From the NCBI GenBank assembly GCA_001000035.1, contig LCGX01000022.1, positions 1 to 8,375 of the forward strand: a stretch of 8,375 bases of DNA, given 5' to 3'. The position numbers and the translations under genes were made by a program. How positions within the stretch are numbered: position 1 is the stretch's first letter; each line of letters begins with the position of its first letter. Source of the DNA: Candidatus Nomurabacteria bacterium GW2011_GWF2_43_8 (lineage in GTDB: Bacteria; Patescibacteriota; Minisyncoccia; Phycocordibacterales; UBA9973). The notes under the pieces were generated by a model that saw only the letters and a program-made list of their open reading frames with translations, had not been told where the DNA came from and did no database searches. Below, piece by piece: positions 5,645-8,375 of the stretch.

Positions 5645-7096
5645 TTATTCTTCAGGCGGGTGCACCTGGAAGTTGCCTCCGGCAAGTGTTTTTGTAACTA
5701 CCGTACCGAGATCATCATCCGAAACCGAGATAGTATCCGCGCCCGCGCCAGGCTCTGCTTCGTCATGAATCGTTACCGTAACGTCCTCGACAGTACTGCC
5801 GTCACTGCACCAGCCTGAACCGACAAAAGTCGCGATGTCCTTTTCGGAAACTGGAGATTCGGTTGCGTCGCCATCAAATTCCAAAAAGCTGAACTCGTCA
5901 AGATGACAGGATTTCTTCGCCACATGGTTCACTATCTGGAAATTTCCCACGGGATTCATGTCAAGATCAAAGCCGACCGTGCCCCCGAACGTCCAGGTCA
6001 CTTTTTTCGCTTCCTTGATGCTTCCTCCGCCGGTCGCGAAGTATTGCAGAAACCAGGTCTTGGTAACTTCCGCCTGTGACTCGCCTTCATCGCACGTGCC
6101 ACTGTTGTCCAGATCTATGCAGGCGGTAATGGTGTCAATGCCTTCGGCGGCACCCGTGTACGTGAACACCGCGTCTCCATCGCCGTCCGTTATAACCGTA
6201 TCGGACTCGGCGCTATTGGGCCCGCTGATTTCAAACAAGACCGGGATGCCCGCCAAGGCAGGATCGACGGTAACCGTCACCGTGTGGTCGGTCCCGACCG
6301 GATTAAAGGCTTCTGCTGGATCATCGGAATCAACCGTGAAGTTGGAGTAATCGCCAAGCGCGGCAATTTCATCAGCATCAAGCGCTGTACCATAAATACG
6401 CACTTCGTCCAGAAGACCCTTGAAAAGATTTATGCCCCCGAATGCAGAGTGGTCAACTTTACCGAGCCACCAACCCTTATTAGTGTCGAGCGGAGCTGTC
6501 ACTGCCGTTGTACCCTGAACTACGGCCGCTGCTACGCCATCATAGTATGCCCGGACATCCGTGCCATCATAGGTAACCACGAGATGAAAGAGAGAACCCA
6601 CTGTCGGATTGTCAAAACCAACATAATCAAATGTGCCGGCATTGCCGCGATTGTGCGCAACAATGAGGTCGCCGCTTGTGTGCTGTACATAAACCTCAAT
6701 ATCATTGGCGTTCGTCGCACCACGGAAAGCGATCGGCCGGTATGTGCCGACCGGCACATCCGTAACATTCACCCATGCGGACAGCGAATAGGCGCCCGTC
6801 ATATCCAGTTCAGAATCGTTGGCGACCGTGACATAATCATCTCCTCCGTCAAACGTGAGAGCGTTTTGATTGCCGGGGACCGGAGCAATACCAGCCGCGG
6901 TGTACGTCGCTCCCCCGCTTATGGCACCGTCGTTGCTATGGCCCGACGAATCCAAAGTTGGATTTGCCGTGTCGTCATCAAAATTCCAGTACCCCGCGAG
7001 ACCATCGGCGTTGTGCGCCGCCAATGCCGGCGTGGCTACCGCGAACGGAACCAACAAAAACATAACACTAACGAAAACCCCAAGTATTTTTTTCAT
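5645..7096 (-). CDS. Secreted LamG / Ig-like / post-COAP-like surface protein
   Basis: This 483-residue exported protein probably binds carbohydrate or protein ligands on a surface. Residues 1-26 are a signal peptide ending 'TPALA'. Residues 32-248 form a LamG-type concanavalin-like jelly roll: 'GYWNFDD', 'LTFDGGDDYV', 'SLSAWVN', 'HLVVTYDGT', 'YYDG' and a closing 'GLLDEVRIYGTAL'. Residues 250-345 resemble a bacterial Ig-like domain with 'GIPVLFEISGPN' and 'DGDGDAVFTYTG'. Residues 353-479 start 'FATGGGSI' and end 'DTISVS...LAGGNFQVH', which matches what I know as the post-COAP-1-type C-terminal domain. No anchor or sortase motif is visible, so it may be released or held by partners. It is the first gene of a likely two-gene unit with the protease-like gene. 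Its promoter is 7177-7206, and its leader holds a hairpin at 7110-7140. No Shine-Dalgarno is seen. The fold calls are firm; the ligand is unknown. Confidence 0.9.
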   Translation of the reverse strand: MKKILGVFVSVMFLLVPFAVATPALAAHNADGLAGYWNFDDDTANPTLDSSGHSNDGAISGGATYTAAGIAPVPGNQNALTFDGGDDYVTVANDSELDMTGAYSLSAWVNVTDVPVGTYRPIAFRGATNANDIEVYVQHTSGDLIVAHNRGNAGTFDYVGFDNPTVGSLFHLVVTYDGTDVRAYYDGVAAAVVQGTTAVTAPLDTNKGWWLGKVDHSAFGGINLFKGLLDEVRIYGTALDADEIAALGDYSNFTVDSDDPAEAFNPVGTDHTVTVTVDPALAGIPVLFEISGPNSAESDTVITDGDGDAVFTYTGAAEGIDTITACIDLDNSGTCDEGESQAEVTKTWFLQYFATGGGSIKEAKKVTWTFGGTVGFDLDMNPVGNFQIVNHVAKKSCHLDEFSFLEFDGDATESPVSEKDIATFVGSGWCSDGSTVEDVTVTIHDEAEPGAGADTISVSDDDLGTVVTKTLAGGNFQVHPPEE

Positions 7097-7109
7097 AAAA
7101 TTTTTCTTG

Positions 7110-7140
7110 TCCCGCAGAGAGCTCTGCTCTGCTACTGGGA
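7110..7140 (-). other. Stem-loop in the 5' leader of the LamG gene
   Basis: GCAGAG (7114-7119) pairs with CTCTGC (7127-7132). TCCC (7110-7113) pairs with GGGA (7137-7140) across a 4-nt bulge on one side, giving a 10-bp interrupted stem. It ends 13 nt before the ATG at 7096, where a ribosome would bind. No U-run follows it on the minus strand in a terminator position. A translational or mRNA-stability role is possible but unproven. Confidence 0.5.
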
Positions 7141-7176
7141 TACTTTTTAACTAATAATAGAGACGAATAGGCATCC

Positions 7177-7206
7177 ATTGTACCTAACTTCGTAAACCTT
7201 TAGCAA
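7177..7206 (-). promoter_or_regulatory. Candidate promoter of the LamG/protease transcript
   Basis: On the minus strand, TTGCTA (7201-7206) is followed by 18 bp and TACAAT (7177-7182). The expected start is about 7170, with a leader of roughly 74 nt that includes the hairpin at 7110-7140. Both hexamers depart from consensus. A TATCCACA-type box lies 18 bp upstream of the -35. Confidence 0.5.
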
Positions 7207-7224
7207 GCTCTTTTTATTAAAATG

Positions 7225-7233
7225 TGTGGATAT
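7225..7233 (-). promoter_or_regulatory. TATCCACA box between the divergent LamG and pilus ATPase genes
   Basis: ATATCCACA on the minus strand is the same 9-mer as 3583-3591, in the same orientation relative to the downstream gene. It lies 18 bp upstream of the LamG -35 and about 37 bp upstream of the divergent ATPase gene -35. A regulator bound here could affect both promoters. This is inferred from motif sharing only. Confidence 0.35.
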
Positions 7234-7262
7234 CTAAAATAATCTTTCTTTTTTAAGACATT

Positions 7263-7277
7263 TTTGCACATTGCAAA
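7263..7277. promoter_or_regulatory. Inverted repeat overlapping the ATPase gene -35 (operator candidate)
   Basis: TTTGCA (7263-7268), a 3-bp spacer and TGCAAA (7272-7277) form a 6-bp inverted repeat. Its right arm coincides with the -35 hexamer TTGCAA (7271-7276). A dimeric repressor here would block polymerase. It could also be chance in AT-rich DNA. Confidence 0.35.
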
Positions 7278-7299
7278 TATTATTTTCGCATAGTATAAT
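7271..7299 (+). promoter_or_regulatory. Promoter of the GspE/PilB-family ATPase gene
   Basis: TTGCAA (7271-7276), a 17-bp spacer and a perfect TATAAT (7294-7299) predict a start near 7306 and a leader of about 49 nt before the ATG at 7355. The leader is AT-rich and has no Shine-Dalgarno sequence. Confidence 0.65.
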
Positions 7300-7354
7300 C
7301 CGCTTCTAAACAATCTATTGCGTGTTTTAAAATATTCATAAACTATTACAAACT

Positions 7355-8375
7355 ATGAAAGAAATGACGATTAAAAAGAAATCGGATAAGGTTGAAGAAG
7401 AACTCGCTCGCGGGGCGGATGTTTCGATTATCAATCTGATTGATCAGCTGATTGAAAAAGCGGACGCCAGCCGCGCTTCGGATATTCATATTGACCCCCT
7501 GATAGAGGGCGTGCGGATACGTTTCCGCATCGATGGAGTCCTGCAAGACGCGTATCTCTTTCCAAAGGAAATAAATAACGAAATAATTTCCCGGATAAAA
7601 ATTTTATCCAAACTGCGCTCGGATGAGCATCAAATGACCCAGGACGGAAGATTCCGCTACGTGCTCCCGGGAGAAAATAAATTTATAGATTTCCGCGTTT
7701 CTATCGTTCCGACTTACCACGGGGAAAATGCCGTGCTTCGCCTCCTGACCGACAAAAACGAAGAATCAACTTTAGAAGACCTGGGTTTCAGCGAAAGCGA
7801 TAGAAAAAAAATAGAAAACGCGATCAGAAAAACGAACGGGATGATTCTCTCCACCGGACCGACCGGTTCCGGTAAAACCACCACTATGTATACGTTGATT
7901 AAAATGCTGAATTCCCCGGGGGTTTCCATCATCACTATTGAAGACCCGATCGAGTACGCCATAGACGAAGTGGAGCAGATACAGGTCAATTCCCGCTTCG
8001 GGCTCACCTTTGCCAATGGCCTCCGGTCAATCCTGCGGCAAGATCCAAACATCATCATGGTCGGCGAAATCCGCGACGCGGAGACCGCCAGCATCGCGGT
8101 CAATACCGCTCTAACAGGCCACCTCCTCCTTTCCACTCTCCACACCAACGATGCCGCGACTACTCTGCCCCGATTGCTTGATATGGGCATAGAGGAATAT
8201 CTTGTCGCTTCTACTGTATCCATTGCCATTGGGCAGAGACTGGTAAGAAAAATCTGCAAGGATTGCAAAGAAAAAAAACCAATGACCCATGGGATGAAAG
8301 AGGCACTAGCACAAACTCCTTATGCCTCTCTTCTCGCCAATAACGATTTCGTCTACAAAGGAAAAGGCTGCGAAG
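7355..8375 (+). CDS. GspE/PilB-family secretion or type IV pilus assembly ATPase, 3' end outside the window
   Basis: The 340 visible residues belong to the type II secretion / type IV pilus extension ATPase family. These are cytoplasmic hexamers that power pilin assembly at the inner face of the membrane. The N2 domain starts near residue 26 ('INLIDQLIEKADASRASDIHIDP'-like stretch, 26-48). Walker A 'GPTGSGKTT' is at 168-176, the Asp box 'TIEDPIEY' at 194-201, Walker B 'IIMVGE' at 233-238, and the His box 'GHLLLSTLHTND' at 255-266. The first pair of the tetracysteine zinc site is Cys301/Cys304, and Cys339 of 'GKGC' begins the second pair at the edge. All catalytic motifs are intact. The N-terminal MshEN/T2SSE_N-type domain of full-length PilB or GspE is absent: an in-frame stop lies at 7328-7330 and no homology is seen upstream. 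The ATG at 7355 is preferred; a second ATG at 7364 is possible. Family membership is certain; pilus versus secretion role is not. Confidence 0.95.
   Translation, partial: MKEMTIKKKSDKVEEELARGADVSIINLIDQLIEKADASRASDIHIDPLIEGVRIRFRIDGVLQDAYLFPKEINNEIISRIKILSKLRSDEHQMTQDGRFRYVLPGENKFIDFRVSIVPTYHGENAVLRLLTDKNEESTLEDLGFSESDRKKIENAIRKTNGMILSTGPTGSGKTTTMYTLIKMLNSPGVSIITIEDPIEYAIDEVEQIQVNSRFGLTFANGLRSILRQDPNIIMVGEIRDAETASIAVNTALTGHLLLSTLHTNDAATTLPRLLDMGIEEYLVASTVSIAIGQRLVRKICKDCKEKKPMTHGMKEALAQTPYASLLANNDFVYKGKGCE

Noticed and set aside
6284..7150. 288-residue plus-strand open frame opposite the LamG gene
   Set aside because: Rich in Arg, Ile and Cys with no domain pattern, and antisense to a clear signal peptide and LamG fold.
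7714..8268. 184-residue open frame on the minus strand inside the ATPase gene
   Set aside because: It is antisense to the intact Walker A, Walker B and His-box motifs. It has no recognisable domain and its amino-acid make-up is that of a shadow frame.

Overview
This window looks like part of the chromosome of a Patescibacteria (CPR) bacterium, most likely Parcubacteria-like. The best clue is the C-terminus of the 1119-residue protein. It has a Gly/Ser linker, a 'GQVLG...CGIYL' lead-in and a peptidoglycan-binding-like module ending in 'CP', a combination I associate with secreted Parcubacteria proteins. The 'DNDxDG...DPGC' motif, the lack of Shine-Dalgarno sequences and a type IV pilus-type ATPase also fit. 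The long reading frames contain no in-frame TGA and end in TAA or TAG. This supports the standard bacterial code and argues against the UGA-recoded CPR lineages. The taxonomic call is an inference.

Layout. Four genes for secreted proteins lie head to tail on the minus strand. In transcription order they are a LamG/Ig-like/post-COAP-like protein (7096-5645), a metzincin-like putative metalloprotease (5607-4846, only 37 bp further on and probably co-transcribed), a beta-rich protein with an InlB-type repeat and a very acidic tail (4647-3679), and a giant eight-repeat SpaA/CnaB-like surface protein with a C-terminal peptidoglycan-binding module (3462-103). Bidirectional GC hairpin terminators close the second and third genes, and each is followed at once by a promoter for the next gene. 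On the plus strand, divergent from the LamG gene, a GspE/PilB-family ATPase starts at 7355 and runs off the right edge. At the left edge two sigma70-like promoters point out of the window. The inner one would start transcription on the A of an ATG, so the next gene may be leaderless.

How the genes may work together. All four minus-strand products begin MKK or MIKK, carry clear signal peptides and lack a transmembrane anchor. The set comprises a wall-bound multi-repeat stalk, a lectin-fold protein, a protease-like protein and an acidic protein. Placed beside a pilus-type ATPase, it reads as a cell-surface or host-contact locus. That role is inferred from domains and gene order. No tRNA, rRNA, CRISPR array, insertion sequence or replication origin is visible, and no stretch above 300 bp lacks a gene.
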